64,000 bases of DNA, from NCBI RefSeq assembly GCF_001877785.1, contig NZ_MINN01000085.1, positions 426,670 through 490,669 on the forward strand, given 5' to 3'. The notes beneath the pieces are model-generated. The model saw only the letters and a program-made list of their open reading frames with translations. It did no database searches and was not told the origin of the DNA. The translations under genes were made by a program, and so were the position numbers. Positions 1 to 9,211 of the stretch are shown piece after piece (the stretch's first letter is position 1; every line of letters begins with the position of its first letter). Origin of the DNA: Rossellomorea aquimaris (lineage in GTDB: Bacteria; Bacillota; Bacilli; Bacillales; Bacillaceae_B).

Positions 1-57
1 TGTATAAAAGCATCTGACTTGATGCAGACGCTGAGAAATATCTTATATCTAATTGAA
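1..57. other. Left edge, no assignable gene
   Basis: These bases lie upstream of a transcription terminator and are probably the tail of a plus-strand gene or its 3' untranslated region. Frame 1 stays open but runs through the terminator hairpin, so I do not treat it as coding. Confidence 0.3.
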
Positions 58-107
58 AAAAACCGAACTAATTTGACTTTTGGCAAGCAAATTAGTTCGG
101 TTTATTT
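58..107 (+). terminator. Hairpin terminator (repeat-associated)
   Basis: Arms AACCGAACTAATTTG (from 61) and CAAATTAGTTCGGTT (from 88) are complementary, followed by a T-rich tail. Similar AAACCCGAACtAATTtG hairpins recur before other copies of the interspersed repeat (3958, 14047, 34671), so this is the hairpin part of that composite element as well as a likely terminator for a gene to the left. Confidence 0.7.
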
Positions 108-138
108 TAGTAAGGTACCATCATAATTTTCATTTTCT

Positions 139-200
139 AACGTTTGATTGGAGTGCAAGACTTCGCTTTCTGCGGGCAGCCCGTGATCCTGCGTCCTCTT
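139..200 (+). repeat. Degenerate copy of the 135-bp interspersed repeat
   Basis: It starts like the family's left end (CGTTTGATTGGAGTGCAAGAC) but then continues with TTCGCTTTCTGCGGGCAGCCCGTG, which matches the reverse complement of the family's right end. It therefore looks like a collapsed or internally deleted copy in which the two terminal inverted repeats sit almost back to back. Confidence 0.6.
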
Positions 201-250
201 CTAAGGGCGAACTGTCTGGATTCAGGATTCGTTACGTTGTCAGAAAATGG

Positions 251-292
251 AGAGGGACGGACTTCTTGTGATGAGGTCCGTCCCTCTTTTTT
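251..292. terminator. Strong GC hairpin with T-run
   Basis: A 12-bp perfect stem (AGAGGGACGGAC at 251-262 against GTCCGTCCCTCT at 276-287) is followed by TTTTTT. The loop and arm sequence (TTGTGATGAGG) is shared with the hairpin directly upstream of proB at 28077-28114, so both may belong to a small repeat family rather than being unrelated terminators. Confidence 0.65.
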
Positions 293-429
293 GGCAGTGG
301 GGGACTGTTCCTGGTTTCCTCTTCTTCTTTTTTTGAGAATAAAGGGTACCATCCTTCAAGCTGGGGCTGGTATCGGATTAAAAAGAAGGATAAGAGCGGT
401 CACCAGTCATCCAAATTCCTGCAGAAGGA

Positions 430-532
430 AAAATACGAGCCACTTTCAGGATTTACGAGCCATTTTTAAGAAATACGAGCCACTTTCAAGATTTACAATC
501 CACTTTTTAAAAATACGAGCCACTTCACCCGT
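430..532 (+). repeat. Short degenerate tandem repeat, unit near TACGAGCCACTTT
   Basis: Five successive units of about 17-23 bp carry TACGAGCCACTTTCA, TACGAGCCATTTTTA, TACGAGCCACTTTCA, TACAATCCACTTTTT and TACGAGCCACTTCAC. The units are too short, irregular and spacer-less for a CRISPR array. The stretch between 293 and 616 holds nothing else recognisable. Confidence 0.75.
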
Positions 533-616
533 TTTTCAAGCAACTTGTCGAATAATCTTTAGGCAGCTGCCGCACACCTGGTGTGTAGAAGCTATTATTC
601 GATGACAGGGGTTTAA

Positions 617-703
617 ATGCTCAATAGCGAATTGTCTTCTGCCCTTGCAGAAAAGCAGTACGATGCGATTACCGATGAGATTGCGGTTAGTGAAGAAAAA
701 TAA
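617..703 (+). pseudogene. Possible 28-codon gene or C-terminal gene remnant
   Basis: An ATG preceded by AGGGG opens a 28-codon frame ending EIAVSEEK just before the terminator shared with telA. The acidic, natural-looking end and placement directly on a terminator fit the last piece of a gene whose 5' part has been lost, or a genuine mini-protein. I recognise no family, and the frame is short enough to be chance. Confidence 0.25.
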
Positions 704-730
704 GAGGCGCCCGCGGGCGCCTCTTATTTT
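697..730. terminator. Bidirectional terminator between a gene remnant and telA
   Basis: AATAAGAGGCGCC (699-711) and GGCGCCTCTTATT (716-728) form a perfect 13-bp stem around CGCG. A T-run follows on the plus strand and TTTTTC follows on the minus strand. The stop codon of telA lies inside the hairpin. Confidence 0.8.
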
Positions 731-1860
731 TTGATTTCCATCAGCTTTTGTTTTAACTCCTGTTCCATTACAGCCATATCCTGTTCTGCCTGGAGACGCT
801 TCTGGCGTCCTTCTGCCTGGATGGTTAATGTCTCTTCGATTGTGGCGATTAAATTTTCCTGGGTTTTCTTGAGGGTTTCCACATCGATGATGCCCCGTTC
901 ATTTTCTCTTGCGGTTTCGATACTGTTTGTTTTCAGCATTTCCGAGTTCTTCAGCAGAAGATCATTGGTCGTCTGGGAAACCTGCTTCTGGGCCGTCACC
1001 GCTTTTTGTTGATTTAAGAGGGTGAGGGCAATCGCGATCTGGTTTTTCCACAACGGGATCGCTGTAAGGATAGACGCCTGGATCTTTTCCGCCAGTGCCT
1101 GATTGGTATTCTGGATCAACCGTATTTGCGGAGCGGATTGAATCGTCATCTGCCTGCTCAGTTTAAGGTCGTGGATCCGCTTGTCGAGGCGGTCCAGGAA
1201 TTGCATCGTATCGTTCACTTCCTGGAAAATCAATTCGTCACCTGATTCCTCTGCCTTTCTTCTGAGTGAAGGAAGGAGGGTGTGCTGAATCTCATCCCGC
1301 TTGATTTCCGCTGCGGCGATGTAAATATTCAGTGCCTGAAAGTAATCCTTATTCTTATCATAGAGTGTTTCGAGCAGCCTGTTGTCATCAAGCAAGGTTT
1401 TCTGAGAATGTTCCAGTCTTACAGAGATGCGGTCGATCTGGGATCCGATCTTTTGATATTTAGAGAGTACTTCCTGTATTGAAGAAGATACTTTCCTGAA
1501 CAATTTTTTGAAGATCCCTTTTTGCTTCGAATTCAGTTCATCGGGATTCATCTGCTCCAATTTTTTCATCAGGTCGCTCAATACATCCCCGATCGGCCCG
1601 ATATCCCTCTTCTGCACATGCTCAAGCATTGAATGGGAGAAGCTCGACAGCTGGTTTTGTGCAGCGGTTCCGTATTTCAGGATCGCCTCGTAGTCCTTGT
1701 AATCGATCTGCTCGGCAAGTTGTCTGGCCTTGGCCTGCTGTTCTTTCGGCAGACGGTCCAATAATGCAGGCGCAGTTTCGGTTTTTCTATCCTGATCATC
1801 AGAGAAGGGATTGGAAAGGAGCTGATCCAGCTCGTTAAGCTCTTGACGTTGTTCCATCAT
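724..1860 (-). CDS. telA: Toxic anion resistance protein, TelA/YaaN family
   Basis: A 378-aa cytoplasmic, mostly helical protein with the usual length and pattern of the TelA family (YaaN in Bacillus subtilis). The middle and C-terminal parts are long charged coiled-coil segments (for example [18 protein letters not shown]). The family was named for tellurite resistance, but many members have a general, poorly defined envelope-stress role. It lies 14 bp downstream of xpaC on the same strand, the same pairing as xpaC-yaaN in B. subtilis, so the two are probably one operon ending at the terminator at 697-730. Confidence 0.9.
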   Translation of the reverse strand: MMEQRQELNELDQLLSNPFSDDQDRKTETAPALLDRLPKEQQAKARQLAEQIDYKDYEAILKYGTAAQNQLSSFSHSMLEHVQKRDIGPIGDVLSDLMKKLEQMNPDELNSKQKGIFKKLFRKVSSSIQEVLSKYQKIGSQIDRISVRLEHSQKTLLDDNRLLETLYDKNKDYFQALNIYIAAAEIKRDEIQHTLLPSLRRKAEESGDELIFQEVNDTMQFLDRLDKRIHDLKLSRQMTIQSAPQIRLIQNTNQALAEKIQASILTAIPLWKNQIAIALTLLNQQKAVTAQKQVSQTTNDLLLKNSEMLKTNSIETARENERGIIDVETLKKTQENLIATIEETLTIQAEGRQKRLQAEQDMAVMEQELKQKLMEIKK

Positions 1861-1874
1861 AAAACCTCCATCAT

Positions 1875-2504
1875 CTATTTTAAATCTTTATTTTGTGTAA
1901 GATGTTTGTTAGCGAAAGTCAATTCCATTTTCAAGTGATCCATATCATCTGCCACCACCATCTGCAGATCCTTCTCCAATGATTCAATCAGTTCATCCAG
2001 GGTGGAGCGGGTCTGCTGGAGGGAAAGGAAAGTATCCTGGCTTTTGCCCGGCTGTGAAGCAAGGAATGTATATTTCTCTGTCAGTTCCACAACGGAATCC
2101 AGATGATAGTAGAAAAATGATTCAGCCGAGTAATAACGCTTGGGATCCTTTGAGACCAATTGGAAGATCTTCCGTGTCAGCCGGTTGATCTCCAGGATCT
2201 GCTTGAAAGCGCCAAGCGACCGCACCTTAAGCTGCTGTTTCTGAAGCCGTTTGACTTTTTCTTTCGCTTCTTTTAAATTCTTGCCGATGTACCGATATTC
2301 CTTTCTGCTCAACCCTTTTTTATTCAGCCATACGCTCCGCTGAATTTCCTTTATCGTAAAAAAGGATGCGATACCGGTCGCGGCCCCTGCAAGCAGCGTG
2401 AGCGGGAAGCCGATATCAAACGCCAGTAAATACACGACAAAACTGGTACTTCCGATTGTAATGGAGACAACACTTCTCAAGAGAAAGTGCAAAAAAGTAT
2501 TCAT
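1875..2504 (-). CDS. xpaC: XpaC-family membrane protein
   Basis: A 209-aa protein with two hydrophobic segments near the N-terminus (about residues 10-50) followed by a basic and coiled-coil cytoplasmic region. Members are annotated as 5-bromo-4-chloroindolyl phosphate hydrolysis proteins, but the biochemical role is not established. Family assignment rests on length, topology and position immediately before a TelA homologue. It is first in the minus-strand xpaC-telA pair, so the promoter should lie at about 2510-2700. Confidence 0.85.
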   Translation of the reverse strand: MNTFLHFLLRSVVSITIGSTSFVVYLLAFDIGFPLTLLAGAATGIASFFTIKEIQRSVWLNKKGLSRKEYRYIGKNLKEAKEKVKRLQKQQLKVRSLGAFKQILEINRLTRKIFQLVSKDPKRYYSAESFFYYHLDSVVELTEKYTFLASQPGKSQDTFLSLQQTRSTLDELIESLEKDLQMVVADDMDHLKMELTFANKHLTQNKDLK

Positions 2505-2750
2505 TTCATCTACCCCTTAATAGAATGCTTACCTTTTATACGTTGAAGTGACTGAAAAAGTTTCATGCAGTTACTAATATTGTACCAGAAGTAGGGGGGA
2601 CGGGCATACTTCCCAAAAGGACTGAAGCAATTATTTTGTAAGGAATTGACATCATTCTTTCAATTATATAACAAATGAACGATTTGTGATTAAAGTATCA
2701 TTTTTTTGATAAAATGGTTTAGTAGATTGACGGGACAGGTGTGTGAAGAT

Positions 2751-3914
2751 ATGAAGAAAACGTTATTGCTGATGACCATCATGCTATTCTGGGTATTTTC
2801 GACTATGGCATCGGCACAAACTAATACAGCAAAAAAGCCTGATACTCTTTTTAGTAAATCGGCTGTATTGATAGATTCAGAAACGGGAAGCGTTCTTTAT
2901 TCCAAGGGTGCCCATAAGAAAATGAACCCTGCCAGTATTACGAAGATCGCTACAGCTATATATGCGCTTGAAAACAGCAGCCTTGAAGAAACAGTCACTG
3001 TCAGTGAACGGGCAGCCGGGACGGAAGGATCCACTGTCTATCTGCTTCCGGGAGAGAGGATATCCATGGAGCAGCTGCTGCAGGGGTTGATGGTCAACTC
3101 GGGGAATGATGCTGCCGTCGCGATCGCGGAGCATACTGAGGGATCTGTTGAGGGATTTACAGATAAACTGAATCGTTTCCTGAAGGATGAAGTCGGGGTT
3201 AAGGATACGCACTTCGAGAATCCCCATGGTCTTTATGATAAGAATCATTATACGACCGCCTACGATATGGCCAAGATCACAAGCTATGCAATGAAAAACG
3301 AGACGTTCAGGGATATCTTTGATATCGATACTCTGGAATGGTCCACTGAAAGCTGGAAGACCACCCTTTACAACCACCATAAAATGGTCAAGGGAGAAAT
3401 GCCTTATCCCGAAGTGACAGGCGGGAAGAACGGATTTGTACCTGAAGCCAATCATACCCTGGTGACTTCTGCCGAAAATGATGGTGTATCGGTTGTCGCC
3501 GTAACGATGGATGCACAGAGTAAAAGGGCCATATATGCGGATACACGCTCACTTCTTGATTACGGATTGAATCATTTTACGAGGACGTTTGTATCAAAGG
3601 ACAGTGACTTTCAAACAGAAAACGGCTCCTACAAATTGCAATCAGACTTCTATTATACAAAGCCGTTCAACCAATCGGTGAATGAAGTGGTCGACACGAA
3701 CGGCACGTTGACCATATTTAACGAAGACAATGAAGAGATTGCTTCCACCAAGCTGCATGCTGTTAACCGCTCCGATAAAAAACAGCAGGTGCTGGCATCG
3801 AATCATCACAGTGAATGGGAGTATTCATCCTTTTTTTATCCTTTATTCCTTTATATGATCATCCTTGTGATAGCAGGTATTTCAATGATGAGATTACGGG
3901 AACGGGAATATTAG
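2751..3914 (+). CDS. D-alanyl-D-alanine carboxypeptidase, DacF/PBP5-like
   Basis: A serine DD-peptidase expected to trim the terminal D-Ala from peptidoglycan stem peptides outside the cell. I chose the ATG at 2751, preceded by AGGTG at 9 nt, because it opens a normal signal peptide (about residues 1-22, cleavage near ASA-Q); an earlier in-frame ATG at 2706 would add 15 residues before it. Active-site motifs are S62-I-T-K65 and S117-G-N119. The third motif, normally KTG, reads K226-N-G228. The C-terminus carries a genuine transmembrane segment (FYPLFLYMIILVIAGI) followed by basic residues, rather than the usual amphipathic anchor. The gene stands alone before a hairpin terminator. Confidence 0.88.
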   Translation: MKKTLLLMTIMLFWVFSTMASAQTNTAKKPDTLFSKSAVLIDSETGSVLYSKGAHKKMNPASITKIATAIYALENSSLEETVTVSERAAGTEGSTVYLLPGERISMEQLLQGLMVNSGNDAAVAIAEHTEGSVEGFTDKLNRFLKDEVGVKDTHFENPHGLYDKNHYTTAYDMAKITSYAMKNETFRDIFDIDTLEWSTESWKTTLYNHHKMVKGEMPYPEVTGGKNGFVPEANHTLVTSAENDGVSVVAVTMDAQSKRAIYADTRSLLDYGLNHFTRTFVSKDSDFQTENGSYKLQSDFYYTKPFNQSVNEVVDTNGTLTIFNEDNEEIASTKLHAVNRSDKKQQVLASNHHSEWEYSSFFYPLFLYMIILVIAGISMMRLREREY

Positions 3915-3957
3915 AAGTCTCAGGTATTGAAAAAAAGAAAAAGGCTGGGACCAAAGT

Positions 3958-4005
3958 AAAACCCGAACCGGTTTGCATTATAAAAGGCAAATCGGTTCGG
4001 GTTTT
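3958..4005 (+). terminator. Hairpin terminator (repeat-associated)
   Basis: The arms AAAACCCGAACCGGTTTGC and GCAAATCGGTTCGGGTTTT are nearly perfectly complementary and end in a T-run. It closes the carboxypeptidase transcript and is the hairpin part of the composite repeat that continues at 4042. Confidence 0.85.
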
Positions 4006-4041
4006 AAATTTATTTAATGAGATTTAGATTTAAGTATAATC

Positions 4042-4212
4042 CAGCGGTTGATTGGAGTGCAGGACGAAGACTCCTATCAGAAAAGCTGAAGGGTTTTGCT
4101 CAGAGGTGTTTGGCTTATACATGTGCTCTAAGCCCTGAAGCTGGACAGTTACCACTTTGACGAAAAAGTTCCCGCGGAAAGCTTAGTCTTGCACGAAAAT
4201 CATTAACGGTAT
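4042..4212 (+). repeat. Interspersed repeat, diverged copy
   Basis: Both ends are recognisable: CGGTTGATTGGAGTGCAGGACGAAG on the left and CCCGCGGAAAGC...CTTGCACG with TCATTAACGG on the right. The middle is diverged, including CTATCAG where other copies have CTGCGGG. It shows that the family includes old, decayed members. No gene is visible in this 320-bp gap. Confidence 0.75.
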
Positions 4213-4236
4213 TAATTTATGACTTTGTATCTTTTT

Positions 4237-4683
4237 TTAATCCACAATGATATACCCGATCATCGGGCCGCTTTGTTCCATCGTTGTATGTGCTTCACAA
4301 ACGATGCGGTAGGTTCCTTCTTTGGAGAACGTGACGTCGACAACTGTTTCTTTGCCTTTTTCAACCGTGCCTTTGATGTTTGTCCCTTCAATGTGGAACG
4401 GGTGGGCTTTGCCGTTTACACCATGAATCCGAAGCTGGATGCGTTTATCCTTTTCAACGACGATTGTACCGGGATCCCAGCGGTAGGATTCGATTTCTTT
4501 CCCATCGTCGGTCTTCGACTTGAATTCCCCTGTCACCAGCTCGAAGGTCTGTACATCGGCTGGATCCATTGAAACCGTAGGATATGAATTTGATTTGTAA
4601 GCCCAGATGGATCCCAGACTGATAATCAAAAGGGTGAAAAAGATAACGATAAGGGATGATTTCTTCAACACTAAAAATTTCAA
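4237..4683 (-). CDS. Membrane-anchored cupredoxin-domain protein
   Basis: A 148-aa protein with an uncleaved-looking N-terminal membrane segment (about residues 8-28) and an extracytoplasmic cupredoxin fold. The C-terminal half has the type-1 copper ligand pattern: His in KAHPFH, then V-C-E-A-H and a Met in GPMIGY. Such small blue-copper-like proteins carry electrons or bind copper, often next to respiratory chain genes; no such neighbour is present, so the partner is unknown. It is transcribed singly, convergent with the repeat-terminated carboxypeptidase. Confidence 0.8.
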   Translation of the reverse strand: MKFLVLKKSSLIVIFFTLLIISLGSIWAYKSNSYPTVSMDPADVQTFELVTGEFKSKTDDGKEIESYRWDPGTIVVEKDKRIQLRIHGVNGKAHPFHIEGTNIKGTVEKGKETVVDVTFSKEGTYRIVCEAHTTMEQSGPMIGYIIVD

Positions 4684-4846
4684 ACTTTCTCCTCCTTATT
4701 AAATGTATAGAACAGCCATTGTTTTATTGTTATGCATGAAGGGGAGAGAACTTGTCTAATTAATATGAAGGAGTACCCATTCGGTTTTCTTGATTTTCAT
4801 TTGAAGTGATGTAAAATAGTTTGGGAAGAATAAGGAGGGTGAAGCA

Positions 4847-5194
4847 TTGGAACCAATAAGGAAAGTGATTCTGACCAGAAGCGATGCGGAGCCGTGGTGG
4901 TTTTTTGAAGACTGGCAAAAGGATATCGTCAAAATATGGGAATATGAAAAGGAATCGGAGGCCATTCAAAAATATAAGACAGAAATCTCACGATTGAGAA
5001 ATAAATTCCCCAATGTCAAAACCAAGAATTATCAATCAATCGTCTTTTGGAATCCAGAAGAAATGGAATTCTGTGAAGCATGTGACGATGATGTGCAAAT
5101 CTATCACGGCATCATTTTATTTGAAGATGAACAGCCGATGAAAGTGGATGAAAAATTAAAAGGAGAATTAAAAGTCCTGATTGAAAACGATTAA
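4847..5194 (+). CDS. DUF1033 family protein
   Basis: A 115-aa soluble protein with the DUF1033 signature: an N-terminal EPWWFFEDWQ block and a C-terminal FWNPEE...CEACDDD..YH segment. The function is unknown for the whole family. A TTG start is used, supported by AAGGAGGGTG at 4832-4841, five nucleotides upstream; there is no better ATG. It is a single gene between the cupredoxin gene and the convergent germination operon. Confidence 0.85.
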   Translation: MEPIRKVILTRSDAEPWWFFEDWQKDIVKIWEYEKESEAIQKYKTEISRLRNKFPNVKTKNYQSIVFWNPEEMEFCEACDDDVQIYHGIILFEDEQPMKVDEKLKGELKVLIEND

Positions 5195-5237
5195 AGGGAT
5201 GCAGGTCGATACTGCATTCCTTCTTTCTTGTTCATCT

Positions 5238-6395
5238 TTAATCAGTGACCCCGGTCCTCTTGAGATTCATATGAACGCTTACGTCGAATGCTGCATCTTT
5301 ATATAGATTGTCCCACTCTTCCTGGGTAAGGGATTCATGGCTTCTTACCGTTCTGTATTCCATCCCGAAACCAATCGGGTCCACATTGTTTTCCTGGAGC
5401 ATCTTGATGGTACTCTCGATTTTCTTCTCTATATATTGAGCAGCCTCCCTTTCTACCAATGCATGCACTTCGGGATCAGAAAGCTTTAGTTTCTCTGTGA
5501 CTTCCTGAAGACGCACTTCCATGTCCAGTTCTATAGTAAAGTGGGGTTTTTTCTGCTTGGCTGCCTTGATTTTGTGCCGGGAATGGATGCTGTCAAAAAC
5601 GAAATAAAGTTTTTCTCCCATGTCAGCTTTTTCTATTCCGGATTGATCTTTCTCTGAAAGATGGTCTTTAAAGGCTTCCATCTTTAAACCTGCCTCGAGA
5701 CTTCCTGAAGAATGATAATTTTCAATGAGGCCTCTAATATAAAACATATCTTCCTCGTCTATTTCTTTCACAAATCGATCCCTGTGGAAGAGGGCGAACC
5801 CTCCAACTCCCAGTGATCCTTCTGAAGAAGTGAGCATAGGTAGGATGGGGTCTTTACCGACGCTGCCGTAATCAGTGATGAATTCCTGAAGGGTGGGGGC
5901 GATCATGAGCTCACTTTCCACATTCTGTCTCACTAGATTATAAAGATAGGTTCCTCTGTTTGAATACTTTTCAGCAAGGGGATATTTCAGCAGTTCTTCT
6001 GCTGTGGTGTCAGAAACGGCCAAGTATACCATATTCCCGATTGCAGAATCCCTTTCAAGCGTATCGACCAGCTGGGAGATGCCGCTTTCAGCAAGTTCCC
6101 TGCCGTAAATGGCAATCCTCAGCTGGCCCGATGCCAGCTTGTGATCAGTATCCAGATTTTCAGTTAACCGAATCCCCTTAGAGGTATTGGCTTCTCCGGT
6201 TAATATCTTCTCAACATCCTCCATAGCCGGGTTGAATTGATATAGAACCAGCGTTCCAATTAATTTCTCTTCGTCATTTTCATCATATCCGACCGCGGTG
6301 ATCAACCCTAATTTTTCGAGATATTTATTTTCAACGCATCCTGCGAGTAATAAGAGAGTGATGAGTGACAAAGTCAACAGGCAGAATCTTTTCAT
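5238..6395 (-). CDS. Ger(x)C family spore germination lipoprotein (GerAC type)
   Basis: Third subunit of a germinant receptor in the spore inner membrane. The 385-aa protein begins with a lipoprotein signal (LLLLAGC, lipidated Cys at about residue 19) followed by the conserved ENKYLEKLGLITAVGYDEN region of the Ger(x)C family. It starts only 2 bp after the stop of the B subunit, so the two are translationally linked. The low similarity of receptor subunits between species prevents naming the germinant. Confidence 0.92.
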   Translation of the reverse strand: MKRFCLLTLSLITLLLLAGCVENKYLEKLGLITAVGYDENDEEKLIGTLVLYQFNPAMEDVEKILTGEANTSKGIRLTENLDTDHKLASGQLRIAIYGRELAESGISQLVDTLERDSAIGNMVYLAVSDTTAEELLKYPLAEKYSNRGTYLYNLVRQNVESELMIAPTLQEFITDYGSVGKDPILPMLTSSEGSLGVGGFALFHRDRFVKEIDEEDMFYIRGLIENYHSSGSLEAGLKMEAFKDHLSEKDQSGIEKADMGEKLYFVFDSIHSRHKIKAAKQKKPHFTIELDMEVRLQEVTEKLKLSDPEVHALVEREAAQYIEKKIESTIKMLQENNVDPIGFGMEYRTVRSHESLTQEEWDNLYKDAAFDVSVHMNLKRTGVTD

Positions 6396-6397
6396 CC

Positions 6398-7501
6398 TTA
6401 ACTCCTTTCCTTGGTAACTGCTTGTTTTAGTTTAACGACTAAATAAAGAATGCAAGGATAGATGAACGTCAACACAAAACTTACAGTCCCCACCTTGTCA
6501 GTAAACGTATTCATCATGAGTCTATCATCAATGAAAAAGCTTCCGGCAATCAGTGCGGCCGCGAAACAATAGATGGTTTTTTTCTGGGATAAATTGAATA
6601 CCCGCTTGACCCCTCTTGTTGCTGTCCAGAAATAGATGCATAAATTCGGGAGTATGACGAGCATCCAGAAAGATACAGCAATGAATTCAAAACGTTCAAG
6701 ATTGGGTATCCTTACGATCTTGAACATCGAAAGCACCGGCCAAATCGTCTTCAGAAGGGATTCCTGAGAGAAGAAACCAATGCTGACCGCAGTGACCAGG
6801 GTCATTAAAAATACGCTATACCAGGAGCCGGCCAACGCATATTTCAAGACATCCTTTTTCTCTTTGACATATGGATAGATGAACAGGATCAATTCAAATC
6901 CGATCAAGGAAAAGCTGAGCTTGAACAACCCCGTTATATGCTCTTTAAATGATGAGGTGAAGACGGGCTGAAGGTGATTGAGGTCCATATGTTTGACCGG
7001 GGTATAAATCATCAGTACCAGCCACAATGTTAACAGAAGTCCGATGAAGGTGACACCGACTACGACCCGGATTCCGCCAAGTACCGCATAACACGTCAAG
7101 AACACCAGGAAAGATATCAGGAGCCAAGTCGGCATCTTCGGGAATACCCATGCCTGTACCATTTCTGTATAATTCATCATGATGATGTAGGTCACTGTTA
7201 AGTAATAGAGGATATACACGCTGTTAAACAAAGGGCTCAGCCATTTTCCATATACATCATAATGAATGCCGAATAAATCTGCACCTGAATAGGACGCAAG
7301 CAATCTCGTCATGATGAAAATCACGATGGTCATCACGATTCCTGCAGCGATGATGGTGATCCATGCATCCTGCTTCGATTCCATGAAGACGATCCTCGGG
7401 ACGCCTGCAATACCTACACCAACTTGGGCAGTATGAAGGATGAAAGCGACCAGAAAAGCATTGAACAGTAAATTTTTTTGGGGTTCCGGATTGACCTTCA
7501 T
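6398..7501 (-). CDS. Spore germination permease (GerAB type)
   Basis: Second receptor subunit, an amino acid permease-fold membrane protein with about ten hydrophobic segments (for example LFNAFLVAFILHTAQVGVG near the start). B subunits bind the germinant in the inner spore membrane. I prefer the ATG at 7501, preceded by GGAAAGGGTG, over an in-frame GTG at 7522 that would add seven residues (MKERVKC) and lacks good spacing. It is the middle gene of the gerA-gerB-gerC operon. Confidence 0.92.
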   Translation of the reverse strand: MKVNPEPQKNLLFNAFLVAFILHTAQVGVGIAGVPRIVFMESKQDAWITIIAAGIVMTIVIFIMTRLLASYSGADLFGIHYDVYGKWLSPLFNSVYILYYLTVTYIIMMNYTEMVQAWVFPKMPTWLLISFLVFLTCYAVLGGIRVVVGVTFIGLLLTLWLVLMIYTPVKHMDLNHLQPVFTSSFKEHITGLFKLSFSLIGFELILFIYPYVKEKKDVLKYALAGSWYSVFLMTLVTAVSIGFFSQESLLKTIWPVLSMFKIVRIPNLERFEFIAVSFWMLVILPNLCIYFWTATRGVKRVFNLSQKKTIYCFAAALIAGSFFIDDRLMMNTFTDKVGTVSFVLTFIYPCILYLVVKLKQAVTKERS

Positions 7502-7557
7502 GCATTTCACCCTTTCCTTCACTCCAGTTTAATCATTCAGTCCCGGCAAGCCTGGCA

Positions 7558-9072
7558 TCATTCATCCACATCTTTTTTCTTTTTATGCTTTTCGACAGGC
7601 ATGCGGTATGAATCTTTCGTATGATTGGTCATAGGGCGCCTTACTAAAAATTGATAAGGAAGCCTGAAGAAACTGTATTTCCAATCAGCAAACCTGAGCG
7701 GATAAATGGGGGACAGATAAGGTCTGCCAAGTGTGGTGATCTTTAAAAGATGAATCAAGATGAAACAGAAGCTGAACATAATTCCGACTCCCCCGTAAAG
7801 GCCGGCCATCAAAATGAGCGGGAACCGGATCATCCGGACAGCCGTGCCAATGGCATAGCTTGGAGCGGTAAAGGACCCCAATGCGCTTATCGCGATGATG
7901 ATGATCAGGATATTGCTGGTGAATCCCGCGTCGACGGCGGCCTGCCCGATCACGATACCGCCGACGATACCCATTGTTTGTCCGACTTTCGTAGGCAGCC
8001 GCGCCCCGGCTTCTCTGAGCAGTTCGATGACAAATTCCAGGAGGAGCGCTTCGAAAACAGGGGGAAATGGTACGTTCGAACGGGATTGTCCCAAAGAAAC
8101 CAATAGAGCCGATGGAATGACTTCGTAATGGAATGTGAGGACGGCTACATAAGCCGGTGTCAATAAGACAGAGAAGAAAATCGCGATGAACCGGATGATC
8201 CGCAAGAATGTCCCCATATTCCATCTCATATAAATATCTTCTGTTGATTCGAAAAAATTGAGGAATGTCGACGGTCCGATGATCACAGTTGGACTTCTGT
8301 CCACCAACAGGCCGATCTTACCATGCAGAAGTGAGACGGTAAGGCGGTCCGGAAGCTCAGTAGTGATAAACTGCGGGAACACTGTCCATGAATTATCCTC
8401 TATCATTTGGGACAGGACTGTTGAATCGATTATACTGTCAATCTCAAGGTCAGTGATTCTCTGCCTGAACGTATTGACATTTTCTTCGTCGGCGATGTCT
8501 TTGATGTACACCATCTGTACTTTTTTCTTGGTGCGTGTTCCAATCATGTATGTTTCTACACATAGTTTTGGATCATTGATGTTCGAACGGACCAAATTCA
8601 GATTCTTGGAAATGGACTCTGTAAAAGATATTTTCGGCCCGAAAACAAGTGACTCGGTTTCCGCCTTTTCCAAGCCGCGGGTGGCTTTATCCTCAATATT
8701 ACACAGGATTCCATATGTATCTTTTTCCCGGAATATATACGCTTGACCGTCCACCAGCTGCCGGGCAACTTCTGTCAGTTGATTGGTGCGGGTGATACCT
8801 CCAATATTGACCCTGTTCGCGATTGATTCTGCATGAATCTCATCTTGCATCTCTTCAAGTGGACGGATGATGCATTCGTTTAAGATTGCAGTATTCACCA
8901 GGTCTTCGAAATACATAACGATGATCTGCTCGTCCCCCGGTTTCACTATCCGAAAGATTAAATCATCGCTGCTGCTTACCTGCGCTGAGATTTCCTGCTT
9001 TAAAGTCTCTAACTCATAGCTGTGAGCAGCACCGGCTTCAGTTTTACCGTCAGGTTTCTTGCGTCTGAACAC
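7558..9072 (-). CDS. Spore germination protein (GerAA type)
   Basis: First receptor subunit: 504 aa with a soluble N-terminal half (about 1-290) and a membrane domain with the conserved GLLVDRSPTVIIGP and LGSFTAPSYAIG stretches typical of GerA. The C-terminus is a short basic tail. With the two downstream genes it forms one complete ABC-type receptor operon, presumably transcribed in the forespore; no promoter is assigned. Confidence 0.93.
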   Translation of the reverse strand: MFRRKKPDGKTEAGAAHSYELETLKQEISAQVSSSDDLIFRIVKPGDEQIIVMYFEDLVNTAILNECIIRPLEEMQDEIHAESIANRVNIGGITRTNQLTEVARQLVDGQAYIFREKDTYGILCNIEDKATRGLEKAETESLVFGPKISFTESISKNLNLVRSNINDPKLCVETYMIGTRTKKKVQMVYIKDIADEENVNTFRQRITDLEIDSIIDSTVLSQMIEDNSWTVFPQFITTELPDRLTVSLLHGKIGLLVDRSPTVIIGPSTFLNFFESTEDIYMRWNMGTFLRIIRFIAIFFSVLLTPAYVAVLTFHYEVIPSALLVSLGQSRSNVPFPPVFEALLLEFVIELLREAGARLPTKVGQTMGIVGGIVIGQAAVDAGFTSNILIIIIAISALGSFTAPSYAIGTAVRMIRFPLILMAGLYGGVGIMFSFCFILIHLLKITTLGRPYLSPIYPLRFADWKYSFFRLPYQFLVRRPMTNHTKDSYRMPVEKHKKKKDVDE

Positions 9073-9211
9073 TTCCCATCACCCTAGACATGTTTTAGTT
9101 TAGATTCCCCCACTTTGTTGACATTACTCATGTGGAAACCGATCAAATGGAAGGTGTCTGTACATAAAAAAGCAAGAATCAGGAAATGATATAGGACGGA
9201 GGTGATGATAG

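Noticed and set aside
430..532. CRISPR array
   Set aside because: Units are under 24 bp, irregular, have no constant repeat with unique spacers, and no cas genes are near.
144..605. Open frame of 153 codons across the left repeat region
   Set aside because: It runs through a repeat copy, a terminator hairpin and the tandem array, has no ribosome site, and its amino acid composition follows the repeats.
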